The notes beneath the pieces were generated by a model. The model worked only from the letters and a program-made list of their open reading frames with translations, did no database searches and was not told the origin of the DNA. Positions 1-8,658 of a DNA stretch of 64,000 nt are shown here, in pieces. The stretch comes from Flavobacterium succinicans (GTDB lineage Bacteria > Bacteroidota > Bacteroidia > Flavobacteriales > Flavobacteriaceae). The first letter of the stretch is position 1; each line of letters opens with the position of its first letter. The position numbers and the translations under genes were made by a program. The stretch is taken from contig NZ_JMTM01000035.1 of NCBI RefSeq assembly GCF_001662485.1, positions 186,001 to 250,000 of the forward strand. The letters run 5' to 3'.

Positions 1-89
1 CCGAAAAATAATTTTCTATGAGCAATAATTCTTTAGCTTAAAAACAGCACACTCTATACGCGAGTATCTATATTTCAATGGTGTATCTA

Positions 90-1559
90 TTACTTTTTTA
101 GTTTTAATTTAATAAAAAGCGTATCGATAGCCTGATTGATTTCGGGAGAAATAACCATTTTGTAGTTGATATAAACATAAATTATGGTGAGCAACATCGA
201 TTTTAACGTGATCCCAATTAAAGGATGAAATGGAAATTGCCAAAAGTAAAAAAGAAGCAAAAGAACGAATGTAATTCCTATAGAAACCATGGTTTGTTTA
301 CTAAATGGATAGAGATGCATACGTTTTACTACAAAAAGAAGCTTGGCAACACTATATACTGTGATGGACAAAAGTGTCGCAAAGGCAGAACCGATTATTC
401 CATATAAAGGGATAAAAATCCAATTGAGTAAAAAGGTTAATAACGCTAACATTACCCCCAAAAACAAGACCATACGATAGTACTTTGAATTGAAAATAAT
501 GGCATTGTTATTCCCTAAAATTAAATCGAAATATTTAGAGAGTCCAATCATAAAAACGACCATAATTCCGCCAGCGTATTCCTTTGGCAACAATTCATAC
601 AACTGATTGATGTTTACAAAGATGCACAACATTACGAATCCACCAACCATTTGCAAATTGATAGAGGTTTTTTTGTACAAAATATTCAAATCGTCGTATT
701 TGTTTTCATGCATTAATTTGGCCGTAATAGGGTACACTATTTGGTGCATGGCGCGACTGGGCACAGAAATCACCAAAGCAATATATGTGGCTACCGAGTA
801 AAAGGCAATATTCCCGATATCCATATACTGATTCAGCATGATTTTGTCTCCATCTAATAAAAGATTAGCGACACTCCCAGATAAAATGATATAAAATGAG
901 TATTCAACAATCCCTTTTACATTCTCTGGAATAGCAATTTGAAAAACAGGTTTTTTAATTCGGAAAGCATAAAACATGGTGACCAAAAAAGCTACAAAAT
1001 AGATTCCAGCGGTAAGATAAATAAATTGCACCGCAGTTATCCACTTGAAGTACATAGCTAAAAGAGAGAACAAAGAAAATAGTCGCAAACCCACTTCTTT
1101 GATAAAATTACCAAAAACTGAATGCATGTGTACTCTTGCCCAAGCATAGAATATTTCGAAATAAGCCATACATAATCCGATGAAAGGGATCAACCAAATG
1201 TAGTTTTGAACAATAGGATTTTTCTTAGTAACAAAAAACAAAATTTCATCATAAAAAAACAGACCAATCAAAAGCATTGGAATACTCAATAGCAAGGGAA
1301 ACAAAACGGTAAAAGACAAAAACTGATTTCTTTCCTCCTCAGTTTTGCACTGCGAATAAAACTTTACTAAGGTATTTTGCATTCCAATGGCGAATAAGGG
1401 CATTAATACATTAGCACAAGACAAAATGTAATTGGACAATCCGTAGAACGTTTTACCTAAAATTGGTGGAAATAAAAACAGGGTACTTATTCCTCCAATT
1501 CCAAAACCGATATAAGTAATTATAGTATTCTTTAGTGATTGATTTAAAACTATGCCCAT
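90..1559 (-). CDS. Oligosaccharide flippase, Wzx/MOP superfamily
   Basis: A 489-residue integral membrane protein with about 12-14 hydrophobic segments spread over its whole length and short basic loops. This is the architecture of the Wzx/MATE-like (MOP) flippases that move lipid-linked sugar units across the inner membrane. The N-terminus (MGIVLNQSLKNTIITYIGFG) is typical of the flavobacterial polysaccharide flippase group. It is the last gene of a minus-strand run that begins with the YfhO-like gene and passes through a glycosyltransferase, which fits export of a surface glycan. The substrate cannot be told from sequence. A teichoic acid or capsule exporter is the same call at lower resolution. 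Confidence 0.85.
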   Translation of the reverse strand: MGIVLNQSLKNTIITYIGFGIGGISTLFLFPPILGKTFYGLSNYILSCANVLMPLFAIGMQNTLVKFYSQCKTEEERNQFLSFTVLFPLLLSIPMLLIGLFFYDEILFFVTKKNPIVQNYIWLIPFIGLCMAYFEIFYAWARVHMHSVFGNFIKEVGLRLFSLFSLLAMYFKWITAVQFIYLTAGIYFVAFLVTMFYAFRIKKPVFQIAIPENVKGIVEYSFYIILSGSVANLLLDGDKIMLNQYMDIGNIAFYSVATYIALVISVPSRAMHQIVYPITAKLMHENKYDDLNILYKKTSINLQMVGGFVMLCIFVNINQLYELLPKEYAGGIMVVFMIGLSKYFDLILGNNNAIIFNSKYYRMVLFLGVMLALLTFLLNWIFIPLYGIIGSAFATLLSITVYSVAKLLFVVKRMHLYPFSKQTMVSIGITFVLLLLFYFWQFPFHPLIGITLKSMLLTIIYVYINYKMVISPEINQAIDTLFIKLKLKK

Positions 1560-1610
1560 TATTCGAAGGTAGAATTTAGAAGTTAGAGGTTTGAAGTTAC
1601 TTTTTTGAGG

Positions 1611-2909
1611 TTAAAAGTTAGAAGTTAAAAGAGTAGCTAATTCTTTGGTTAAACTCTTTCTGGAATATTTTTGCAAACCTACGGGATTTGATTGTAATTT
1701 TCCTTCCAAAAATTGTTGATGGTAGGCTAAAATGGTAGCTTTCAATTGCTGTTTTTTATCATATTCAAAAAACACTCCTGTATTCGTACTAGTGATAATC
1801 TCAGCAAAATCAGAGTCCTTGGGTCCAATAGCAAGAATTGGCCTTCCAGAAACCATATATTCGAAAAGTTTCCCCGGAATGATGCTTTTGGTATCTTCAG
1901 AATCAATTTCGATTAACAATAAAACTTGTGATTTACGTTGATGCGCTACCGCTGTATCGTGCGATACATAGCCCAAATTATTCAAATAGTCATTGAGTCC
2001 AAATCGGCTAATCGTATCAAGCACTTCCTGACTCACGGCGCCCATCAATTTAATCTCAAGCTGATTTTTAAATTCGGGGATTTCGGCAAGTAAGTCTACT
2101 AAACTCTCCCAAAGAATCAATGGGTTGCGTTCGGATAAAAACGAACCAATATGTGCCAAAGTGAATTTGGTATCTAACGTCTGTGGCGCAACATTTTCTG
2201 TGTCATACCCATTCGTAATAACTTCAATGGGTTTTGAAGTGATGGCTTGAAACTCCGTTTTAGTCGTTTTGCTAGTTACAATAATCGTGTCAGCAGCATT
2301 GAGTACTTGACGTTCTAATTTTTTATGCTTTTTGGCAGCATAACTAGACAACCGTAAGGCTTTGTGATAGCCAATAGTCGTCCAAGGGTCACGAAAATCG
2401 GCAAACCATTTGACGTTTACTTTTTTTTGCAACTCTAGACCAATCAAGTGCAAACTGTGCGGTGGACCAGAAGTAACGATAGTGTCAATATTATTTTCAG
2501 CAATGTATTTTTCTAAATAAGCAACAGAAGGTTTCACCCAAAAAACACGGGCATCTGGAATGAACAAATTGCCACGTATCCACAATAAAAACGCTTCCAA
2601 AAAGGATTGTTTTTTTTGATTAGGAATAATTCCTGAACTTATTTTTTTGGTTTTATTTTTAGAAAAAAAGGAAGCCAATTGATAGGGTTCAAAAATGCTT
2701 TTTTTCAAAACAATGGCTTGCTGCGACACTTCTTTTTCTAAATGAGCATCGACTATAGGATAGGTTGGATTTTCTGGAATATAAACAATCGGTTGAATCT
2801 CAAAATCGGGTAAATATTTGACAAACTTCAACCAACGTTGCACACCAGGTCCACCGGCTGGCGGCCAATAATAAGTGATAATTAAGAGTTTTTTGATATC
2901 TTTCTTCAA
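1611..2909 (-). CDS. Glycosyltransferase, GT4-type (GT-B fold)
   Basis: A 432-residue protein with two Rossmann-like halves. The N-terminal acceptor half begins KKLLIITYYWPPAGGPGVQR, with the Gly-rich loop seen in GT4 enzymes. The C-terminal half carries a sugar-nucleotide-binding stretch around residues 355-380 (KLFEYMVSGRPILAIGP). No signal or transmembrane segment is seen, so it probably acts at the inner face of the inner membrane. The only workable start is TTG: an in-frame TGA lies four codons upstream and no early ATG exists. It starts one base after the stop of the nucleotidyltransferase gene, so translation is probably coupled. Sugar specificity is unknown. Confidence 0.85.
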   Translation of the reverse strand: MKKDIKKLLIITYYWPPAGGPGVQRWLKFVKYLPDFEIQPIVYIPENPTYPIVDAHLEKEVSQQAIVLKKSIFEPYQLASFFSKNKTKKISSGIIPNQKKQSFLEAFLLWIRGNLFIPDARVFWVKPSVAYLEKYIAENNIDTIVTSGPPHSLHLIGLELQKKVNVKWFADFRDPWTTIGYHKALRLSSYAAKKHKKLERQVLNAADTIIVTSKTTKTEFQAITSKPIEVITNGYDTENVAPQTLDTKFTLAHIGSFLSERNPLILWESLVDLLAEIPEFKNQLEIKLMGAVSQEVLDTISRFGLNDYLNNLGYVSHDTAVAHQRKSQVLLLIEIDSEDTKSIIPGKLFEYMVSGRPILAIGPKDSDFAEIITSTNTGVFFEYDKKQQLKATILAYHQQFLEGKLQSNPVGLQKYSRKSLTKELATLLTSNF

Positions 2910-2910
2910 G

Positions 2911-3369
2911 TTATTTGTTATTCAATTTATTTAATTCCTCAATATCCAATTGATCCTTTAATCGATTGGTCGCTTTTTTTGCCAGTATCAAACTATCATA
3001 ATCAATGAAATACACAGGAACTTCGTTTAAATAAACAATTGTAGCATTTTGAAGTAGTTCATCAAAATTTGCATTTTCCAATCCCTTAATTGATGTCATT
3101 ACATCCAAACGCAAATCATACGAAATTGTAAAATCTGTATATCCTGCTACAAATTGCATTGTTTCAATTTGAGGAAAGTCTCCTATTCCAATTTGTTTAA
3201 AAGCGGCTCTTAGGTTGATTCTGTTTTCAGTAGTATCTTCTAATAGAATATCAATATCACCAGTGTTTCTTGTATAGCCATAAATATTTACAGCAAGACC
3301 TCCAATAGTTAGATAACGAACATTTTTTTCGTTGAATATTGTCCAAATATTTACAATTTCTGGAAGCAT
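2911..3369 (-). CDS. Small nucleotidyltransferase-fold protein (AbiEii/DUF6036-like)
   Basis: A 152-residue protein with the minimal nucleotidyltransferase signature: Gly23-Gly24 followed by Asp38-x-Asp40 (GDIDILLED), and a later acidic strand (RLDVMTS). The size and the GGLAVNIYG-type opening match the AbiEii/MNT-like group, which includes antitoxin or toxin partners and uncharacterised enzymes. Its ATG overlaps the stop of an upstream 45-residue ORF by one base (TAATG). It sits between YfhO and glycosyltransferase genes in a glycan operon, an unusual place for such a protein. Whether it is an enzyme, half of a toxin-antitoxin pair or a passenger cannot be decided here. Confidence 0.65.
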   Translation of the reverse strand: MLPEIVNIWTIFNEKNVRYLTIGGLAVNIYGYTRNTGDIDILLEDTTENRINLRAAFKQIGIGDFPQIETMQFVAGYTDFTISYDLRLDVMTSIKGLENANFDELLQNATIVYLNEVPVYFIDYDSLILAKKATNRLKDQLDIEELNKLNNK

Positions 3370-3506
3370 TATTTTTTCTGTATCACTCTTGGTGCGTGTT
3401 TTAAAGCATATGAAAGTTCAACTAATGACATAAATCGTTCCAATCGCTCCAAATATATTTTTTGCAATTCAACCTTTTTTGCATCAATTTTAGCATTAGT
3501 TTTCAT
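3369..3506 (-). CDS. Small 45-residue charged helical protein coupled to the nucleotidyltransferase
   Basis: A short ORF encoding 45 residues (begins MKTNAKIDAKKVELQKIYLE), rich in Lys, Glu and Leu and probably one or two amphipathic helices. Its TAA shares a base with the ATG of the nucleotidyltransferase gene (TAATG), and its own ATG lies 8 bases after the stop of the YfhO-like gene. Such tight packing on both sides argues that it is real. I do not recognise a family. By position it could be a partner of the nucleotidyltransferase, but that is inference only. Confidence 0.55.
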   Translation of the reverse strand: MKTNAKIDAKKVELQKIYLERLERFMSLVELSYALKHAPRVIQKK

Positions 3507-3514
3507 CTCTCTCT

Positions 3515-5932
3515 TTATTCGACTTTCTTGATTTTTTTTCGCTCAACATAAATCCCTCCTACCAAAAGCAATAGCATTGCAATAGAACTCACCAAAGCAA
3601 TAGTACTTCCCGTTTGTACTACTTCTGGCTCGAATTTGAATTCTACTTTATATTTTCCAGCTGGAATTTCAATAGCTCTCAAAACATAATCTACTCTGTA
3701 AATTGGCGTTTCTTTACCATCAACGTAGGCTTTCCAACCTTTAGCATAATACATTTCAGAAAACACGGCTAAACCAGCATTAGCATTAGTTGAAGTATAC
3801 GTTAAGTGATTTGGTTTGTAGGCATCCAAAGTAATTACCGCTGAAGCATCTTTTACAAAACTTTTATTTGAAATAGTAAACTCTTTTGTATTGACAATTG
3901 CCACATTTTTAGAATCAAATTTATCTAACGCTTTCATCTCCTCATCGGCAGAAGAAACTGCTTTTATTTGACTTACAAACCAAGCATTGCCATTCGCATT
4001 CGGATTAACGGTTGGAAATTCTTTGCCTTCTTTATCGGTTTGAATGATGTATTTTACATTTAAAAAATCTAAAACCTCAATATTATTTTTAGCGATTTGG
4101 TAATCGAATAACTGCTGAATTCTTCTAGGCTTAGCCGCGTGATAACCTCCCAAAGATTTATGAAAATAGGAAGCTCTTGCACTCGATAAATTTCCACTTA
4201 CCTCAAAAACTCTGTAGTTCGATACATCTTTTAAAATCTGAATATCAGCAGGAGTTTCTTGAAATGGAGCTGCCACTTCTCGACCATTCATAAAATCTTT
4301 TCCTGAAACATATTTTTTATCCACGAAGAAAAGATCAAAAATCATCAAAACACCAACAATAATTATAGCGGTATTTTGTGCCAATCTTTTTTGAGTATAA
4401 AACCACAATACAGCTGCAATTAACACTATAAAAAAGGTAGAACGCAACAAATCCGCAGTGTATAAACTCATACGATCTGCTTTTAGCGCGTCTACAAATC
4501 CAGGACCATAGTTTTGCAAATACAATCCATCGCTGCTACCTGCATAACTCCACGCGCCTTTGCTCACAAAAAGAATGAGCATAACTCCCAAACCAAACAA
4601 TGCTGTATGCAAAATTCCTTTAGTTTGTTGTGGTTTTTCCAAAGTAAAAAAGGCTTGTAATCCCATAATAGCCAAAACAGGGAAACACAATTCGAGGATG
4701 ACCTGAATAGACGAAACGGCTCTAAACTTATCATACATCGGAATGTAATCAATGAAGAAATCTGTCAATAAAGAAAAGTTTTTTCCCCAAGATAGGACTA
4801 ACGCAAACATAGCACCTCCAAAGAAGACGTATTTTATTTTTCTTTTATCAATAAATAGTGCTAAAATTGCCAAAAAGAAAACCACTACTCCAATATACGC
4901 TGGTGCAGCCACAATTGGTTGATCTCCCCAATACGTTGGTAATCCATTAGTAAAATCGGCCGCTTGATCTTCAGGGACACCTTGACCCACCATAAATTCA
5001 TACATAGCGCTGTCTTTTCCAAGGGCTTCACTATTGGAACCACCAAAAATTCTTGGAGCAATCAAATTGAAACTCTCCATGATGCCATAGCTATATTCCG
5101 TAATATAATCACGAGATAAAGCTATATCTTCTGTTTTCTTTGATCCATCTGGATTGAACGTCAATTCACTTTTCCCTCGAGTACTAAAAGCAGCATATTC
5201 TGAAGTAGCTAGTAAATTGGTCGCATTTGCCCCAATCGCCAAAATTCCTGCAATAGCTAATATTCCAAAGCTTTTGGCTAAATCTTTGTATTGTTTTTCT
5301 TTGATGGCTTGATACGAATAATACCCCACCAAAATCAATAATAACAACAACAAATAATAGGTCATTTGAAAGTGATTCGCATTAATTTCTAATGCTGTAG
5401 CAAATAAAGTAACCAAACCACCTAGAATATATTTACGCTGAAAAACAAGTATAAAACCTGCAATTACCATTGGCATATATCCAATAGCGTGGGCTTTGGC
5501 ATTGTGCCCCACTCCCAAAATAATAATCAAATAAGTAGAAAACCCAAAGGCAATCGCACCAAAAAAGGCTTTTAACGGATCGATTTTCAAGACCAACAAA
5601 AGACCATAGAATCCTAAAAAGTATAAGAATAAATAATCGGCTGGTCGAGGTAAGAATCGGATAGCATCATCTAAAGCGCCAATGTAATCATGAGGGTATT
5701 TTGCCCCTAATTGATAGGTAGGCATTCCTCCAAAAGCAGCATTTGTCCAATAAGGTTCTTGATGTTCGATGGCTCTAAAGTCGTTTTGCTCTTTGGCCAT
5801 CCCAGTAAACTGAGCAATATCGGACTGGAAAATTTGTTTTCCTTGTAGAACAGGATAAAAATAAATTAAAGAAATAACTACAAAACCTAGAATAGCTAAT
5901 GCGTGCGGATAGAATTTATTTATAACTTTCAA
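3515..5932 (-). CDS. YfhO-family large membrane protein
   Basis: An 805-residue protein with about a dozen hydrophobic segments in the first 560 residues, a soluble C-terminal domain (about residues 575-775) and a final transmembrane helix near 778-798. The opening (FYPHALAILGFVVISLIYFYP) and the early periplasmic loop holding NAAFGGMPTYQL match the YfhO family, a GT-C-like fold linked to glycosylation of cell-surface polymers in other bacteria. It heads the run of polysaccharide genes reading toward position 90 and follows the DUF4834 gene by 48 bases. The donor and acceptor are unknown. Confidence 0.8.
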   Translation of the reverse strand: MKVINKFYPHALAILGFVVISLIYFYPVLQGKQIFQSDIAQFTGMAKEQNDFRAIEHQEPYWTNAAFGGMPTYQLGAKYPHDYIGALDDAIRFLPRPADYLFLYFLGFYGLLLVLKIDPLKAFFGAIAFGFSTYLIIILGVGHNAKAHAIGYMPMVIAGFILVFQRKYILGGLVTLFATALEINANHFQMTYYLLLLLLILVGYYSYQAIKEKQYKDLAKSFGILAIAGILAIGANATNLLATSEYAAFSTRGKSELTFNPDGSKKTEDIALSRDYITEYSYGIMESFNLIAPRIFGGSNSEALGKDSAMYEFMVGQGVPEDQAADFTNGLPTYWGDQPIVAAPAYIGVVVFFLAILALFIDKRKIKYVFFGGAMFALVLSWGKNFSLLTDFFIDYIPMYDKFRAVSSIQVILELCFPVLAIMGLQAFFTLEKPQQTKGILHTALFGLGVMLILFVSKGAWSYAGSSDGLYLQNYGPGFVDALKADRMSLYTADLLRSTFFIVLIAAVLWFYTQKRLAQNTAIIIVGVLMIFDLFFVDKKYVSGKDFMNGREVAAPFQETPADIQILKDVSNYRVFEVSGNLSSARASYFHKSLGGYHAAKPRRIQQLFDYQIAKNNIEVLDFLNVKYIIQTDKEGKEFPTVNPNANGNAWFVSQIKAVSSADEEMKALDKFDSKNVAIVNTKEFTISNKSFVKDASAVITLDAYKPNHLTYTSTNANAGLAVFSEMYYAKGWKAYVDGKETPIYRVDYVLRAIEIPAGKYKVEFKFEPEVVQTGSTIALVSSIAMLLLLVGGIYVERKKIKKVE

Positions 5933-5980
5933 TGGATTCAGATTTGAATTAGATTAAAAAATGGGCTTCAGTGCACAAAT

Positions 5981-6271
5981 TTAATCTATTTCTTCGTAAT
6001 CCACATATTCTCCCACTTTTTTGGTTTCTTTTGGGTTTTTGGATCGAGCCGTATCAACAATAATCTCGTCTTGATTGCTGTATCTTCTATTATTTTGCGC
6101 ATACTGCTGTTGGGCATATTGTTGCTGCTGCTGAAAATTTTCACCAGCTTTTTCTACCGCTTTTTTAACTAAAATTGGCAAAAAAAGTTTAGCCAAAAAT
6201 TTAAAAACATAGTAAAACATAATCATGTACAACAATGTTCTTACAAATCCACTAAATGAGGCTAGTTGCAT
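5981..6271 (-). CDS. DUF4834-family small membrane protein
   Basis: A 96-residue protein with one or two hydrophobic stretches in residues 8-38 (VRTLLYMIMFYYVFKFLAKL), then a Gln-rich linker (QQQQQYAQQQYAQ) and a polar tail ending EYVDYEEID. This matches the DUF4834 family of Bacteroidota, whose members begin MQxASxSG. I chose the ATG at 6271 rather than the longer TTG reading, because that TTG lies inside a TAATTTTG promoter element. It lies just upstream of the YfhO gene and may share its transcript. Function unknown. Confidence 0.75.
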   Translation of the reverse strand: MQLASFSGFVRTLLYMIMFYYVFKFLAKLFLPILVKKAVEKAGENFQQQQQYAQQQYAQNNRRYSNQDEIIVDTARSKNPKETKKVGEYVDYEEID

Positions 6272-6286
6272 ATCTAAAAATTTTTT

Positions 6287-6294
6287 CAAAATTA
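6287..6294 (-). promoter_or_regulatory. TAATTTTG -7 element for the DUF4834 gene
   Basis: An exact TAnnTTTG match on the minus strand, 16 bases before the chosen ATG. A TTTG lies 14 bases further upstream, closer than the usual -33 spacing. Confidence 0.55.
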
Positions 6295-6349
6295 GTAAAT
6301 CAAATGATCAAATTTAAAATACTAATCTTAAATAAATAATAAAATATAG

Positions 6350-6357
6350 TACTTTTG
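6350..6357 (+). promoter_or_regulatory. TACTTTTG -7 element for the outer-membrane protein gene
   Basis: An exact TAnnTTTG match 35 bases before the ATG at 6393. No clear -33 TTG partner is seen. Confidence 0.55.
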
Positions 6358-6392
6358 ATTGCGTTAGTATTTTAAATCAAAAGAATATAACT

Positions 6393-7343
6393 ATGCTCCC
6401 ATTCAAAAAAATTGCTTTAATCGCTTTATTTTTAATTCCTTTTGCTCACTATGGGCAATTTACCGATCAAATTAATTCCAACCGCCCTGGAGAAACCATG
6501 TCTGCTTATGGTGTTGGTAAACACATTATCCAGATTGAAAGTGGTATTTATGGCATAACTTCCCACCACAATTTATTGAATTATGATGTGAATGGTTTTG
6601 GTCTTGACGCTACGATTCGTTGGGGTGCCTTTTTGGAAAGATTAGAAGTCATTGCAGATATTCAATACCAAAATGATCAACTCGACACTAATATTAGTTC
6701 AACCAACAGAGCCAATTTTAGGCAGACCAATTTGGGAGCCAAATATTTAATTTATGACCCCTTTAAAAATTACGAGAAAAAAGTCAATTTTTACAGTTGG
6801 AAAGCCAATCAACGTTTTAATTGGCGACAATTAGTTCCTGCAGTTTCGGTATTCGCTGGATCCAATTTTGTTTTTTCTGGAAACCCTTATGCTTTTTCTC
6901 TAGAATCAAGTATTTCTCCAAAAGTCATGCTGATTACGCAAAACCATTTAGGTGATGGCCGTTGGGTTTTTGTTACCAACATCATCGCTGATTATATAGG
7001 AACAGACTATCCAAGTTATGGCTATGTAGTAACTTTAACCCGCGGTTTCAGTAAAAAATGGTCGGGTTTTATTGAAAACCAAGGTTTCAACAGTGATTTT
7101 TATAGCGATATGATCGCTCGTGGTGGAGCGGCTTATTTAGTAAACAACAACCTACAAATTGACGCTTCAATAAGTACGAATTTCAAAAACACTCCAACCA
7201 TATTATATGGCGGATTTGGAGTCTCTTGGCGCTATGATGGTTTTTACAAAAATACCATTTCAAGAATGAAAAATGGAAACATTAAGAAAAAAGCAATCGA
7301 TAATCAAGAACAAGAGAGAAGAAGAAAATCTAATTTCGATTAA
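6393..7343 (+). CDS. Outer-membrane beta-barrel, 'transporter' (phenol MetA-like) family
   Basis: A 316-residue protein with a signal peptide (about residues 1-21, ending AHYGQ) followed by alternating polar and aromatic strands. The early motif NRPGETMSAYGVGKHIIQIE is the hallmark of the MetA-pathway/transporter barrel family common in Flavobacteriaceae. The last 30 residues are basic and low in complexity (GNIKKKAIDNQEQERRRK). It is transcribed alone, divergent from DUF4834 and followed by a terminator hairpin. The family name suggests transport, but no substrate can be assigned. Confidence 0.75.
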   Translation: MLPFKKIALIALFLIPFAHYGQFTDQINSNRPGETMSAYGVGKHIIQIESGIYGITSHHNLLNYDVNGFGLDATIRWGAFLERLEVIADIQYQNDQLDTNISSTNRANFRQTNLGAKYLIYDPFKNYEKKVNFYSWKANQRFNWRQLVPAVSVFAGSNFVFSGNPYAFSLESSISPKVMLITQNHLGDGRWVFVTNIIADYIGTDYPSYGYVVTLTRGFSKKWSGFIENQGFNSDFYSDMIARGGAAYLVNNNLQIDASISTNFKNTPTILYGGFGVSWRYDGFYKNTISRMKNGNIKKKAIDNQEQERRRKSNFD

Positions 7344-7349
7344 CAAATA

Positions 7350-7371
7350 AGCCCATAATTGGGCTTTTTTT
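7350..7371 (+). terminator. Rho-independent terminator
   Basis: The stem AGCCCA / TGGGCT with a 4-base loop is followed by six T. It lies 6 bases after the stop at 7343. Confidence 0.8.
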
Positions 7372-7421
7372 ATGGATAAAAGTTGGCTATATTCGCACCT
7401 ACACTTTACACTTTATAATCC

Positions 7422-8543
7422 ATGATTACGATTCACGAAGCCAAAAGCAAAAAAGAAATCACCGAATTCATAAAATTCCCTTTTTCTCTCTATAAAGACA
7501 ACAAGTATTGGGTACCTCCATTGATTGCAGATGAATTGGAAACTTTTGACAAAACCAAAAATCCCGCCTTTGAAAATGCCGAAGCCTATTTTTTTGTCGC
7601 CAAAAAAAACCAAGAAGTTGTTGGAAGAATCGCTGCTATTATCAATTGGGATGAAGTTAATAATCAAGAGAAAAAAAAGGTTCGTTTTGGTTGGTTTGAT
7701 GTTATTGACGATATAACAGTAACCCAAGCACTACTTGAAAAAGTGTATGAATTGGGGCGCAAAAACAACCTAGAATACGTAGAAGGTCCGATGGGTTTTT
7801 CAAATTTAGACAAAGTGGGCGTGCTAACCGAAGGTTTCGAAGAAATTGGCACGATGATTACTTGGTACAATCACCCATATTATGCGCAACACTTTGAGCA
7901 ACTAGGCTATGTAACCGAAAAAGAATATGTAGAAAATAAATTTCCTTTTTCGAATGTAAGACCCGAAACTTTTGAGAAAGCAGAGGAATTGATTAGAAAA
8001 CGATACCAATTAAAAGCCATCAATTTCACCAAAACCAAAGACGTCCTTCCGTATGTGGACAAAATGTTTGATTTATTCAATGAATCGTATGCCAAACTTT
8101 CCTCGTTTGTAGCAATTACGGACATTCAGAAGGAGTATTTCAAAAATAAATACATCAACTTCATCAATCCAGAATACATCAAATATGTAGAAGACAAAGA
8201 CGGAAATCTTGTCGCTTTTGCCATCGTGATGCCAAGTTTTTCAAAAGCGCTACAAAAAGCAAAAGGCAAATTATTTCCTTTTGGTTTCCTTCATTTATTA
8301 CAAGCAAGAAAAAACTGTAAAGACGTTCTTTTTTACTTAATTGGCGTGCATCCCGACTACCAAAATAAAGGTGTTACTGCGGTAATTTTTAAAGAATACC
8401 ATAAAACTTTCACCGAAAAAGGCATTCAAAATTGTATCCGTACTCCCGAATTAGCAGACAATCTCGCTATCCAATTGCTATGGAAAAACTTCAATCCTAC
8501 CATTCACTGCCGAAGAAAAACGTTTAGAAAAGAACTTCTTTAA
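7422..8543 (+). CDS. GNAT-fold acyltransferase, YghO-like
   Basis: A 373-residue soluble protein. The N-terminal half has the GNAT-like pattern VVGRIAAIINW, and the C-terminal half has LIGVHPDYQNKGVTAVIF, which resembles the acetyl-CoA-binding loop (x-x-Q-x-K-G). The overall length and the middle segment (YVEGPMGFSNLDKVGVLTEG) match the YghO-type family of predicted N-acyltransferases, whose substrate is not established. It stands alone between terminators. A repeat of TCAGT at 7-base steps follows its stop. Confidence 0.7.
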   Translation: MITIHEAKSKKEITEFIKFPFSLYKDNKYWVPPLIADELETFDKTKNPAFENAEAYFFVAKKNQEVVGRIAAIINWDEVNNQEKKKVRFGWFDVIDDITVTQALLEKVYELGRKNNLEYVEGPMGFSNLDKVGVLTEGFEEIGTMITWYNHPYYAQHFEQLGYVTEKEYVENKFPFSNVRPETFEKAEELIRKRYQLKAINFTKTKDVLPYVDKMFDLFNESYAKLSSFVAITDIQKEYFKNKYINFINPEYIKYVEDKDGNLVAFAIVMPSFSKALQKAKGKLFPFGFLHLLQARKNCKDVLFYLIGVHPDYQNKGVTAVIFKEYHKTFTEKGIQNCIRTPELADNLAIQLLWKNFNPTIHCRRKTFRKELL

Positions 8544-8551
8544 GAAAAGAG

Positions 8552-8593
8552 TTGTCAGTTTTCAGTCCTCAGTGGTCAGTTTTAAACCTCAGT
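8552..8593. repeat. Short heptamer repeat (TCAGT every 7 bases)
   Basis: TCAGT begins at 8555, 8562, 8569 and 8576, an exact 7-base period with variable two-base spacers, and once more at 8589. A shorter run of the same kind lies at 23462-23473. It is non-coding and lies just after a stop codon. Confidence 0.7.
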
Positions 8594-8602
8594 AAAACAA
8601 AA

Positions 8603-8633
8603 AAAATCCATTCGCCAAAAACGAATGGATTTT
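8603..8633. terminator. Bidirectional terminator between convergent genes
   Basis: The stem AATCCATTCG / CGAATGGATT with a 7-base loop is flanked by A-runs on the left and T on the right. It lies between the convergent genes ending at 8543 and 8659. Confidence 0.8.
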
Positions 8634-8658
8634 CTATATAAGTGAAAACCTTAAAAAA

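Noticed and set aside
1..89. Any gene or signal in the first 89 bases
   Set aside because: No start or stop context, hairpin or promoter element can be supported here.
1561..1630. AGAAGTTA/AAAAGTTA-like repeats between the flippase and glycosyltransferase genes
   Set aside because: Units are irregular in length and partly coding (the glycosyltransferase C-terminus), so no repeat element is claimed.
2911..3506. A confirmed AbiE toxin-antitoxin system
   Set aside because: The partner is only 45 residues and lacks the AbiEi winged-helix antitoxin, so the pair is reported as uncertain instead.
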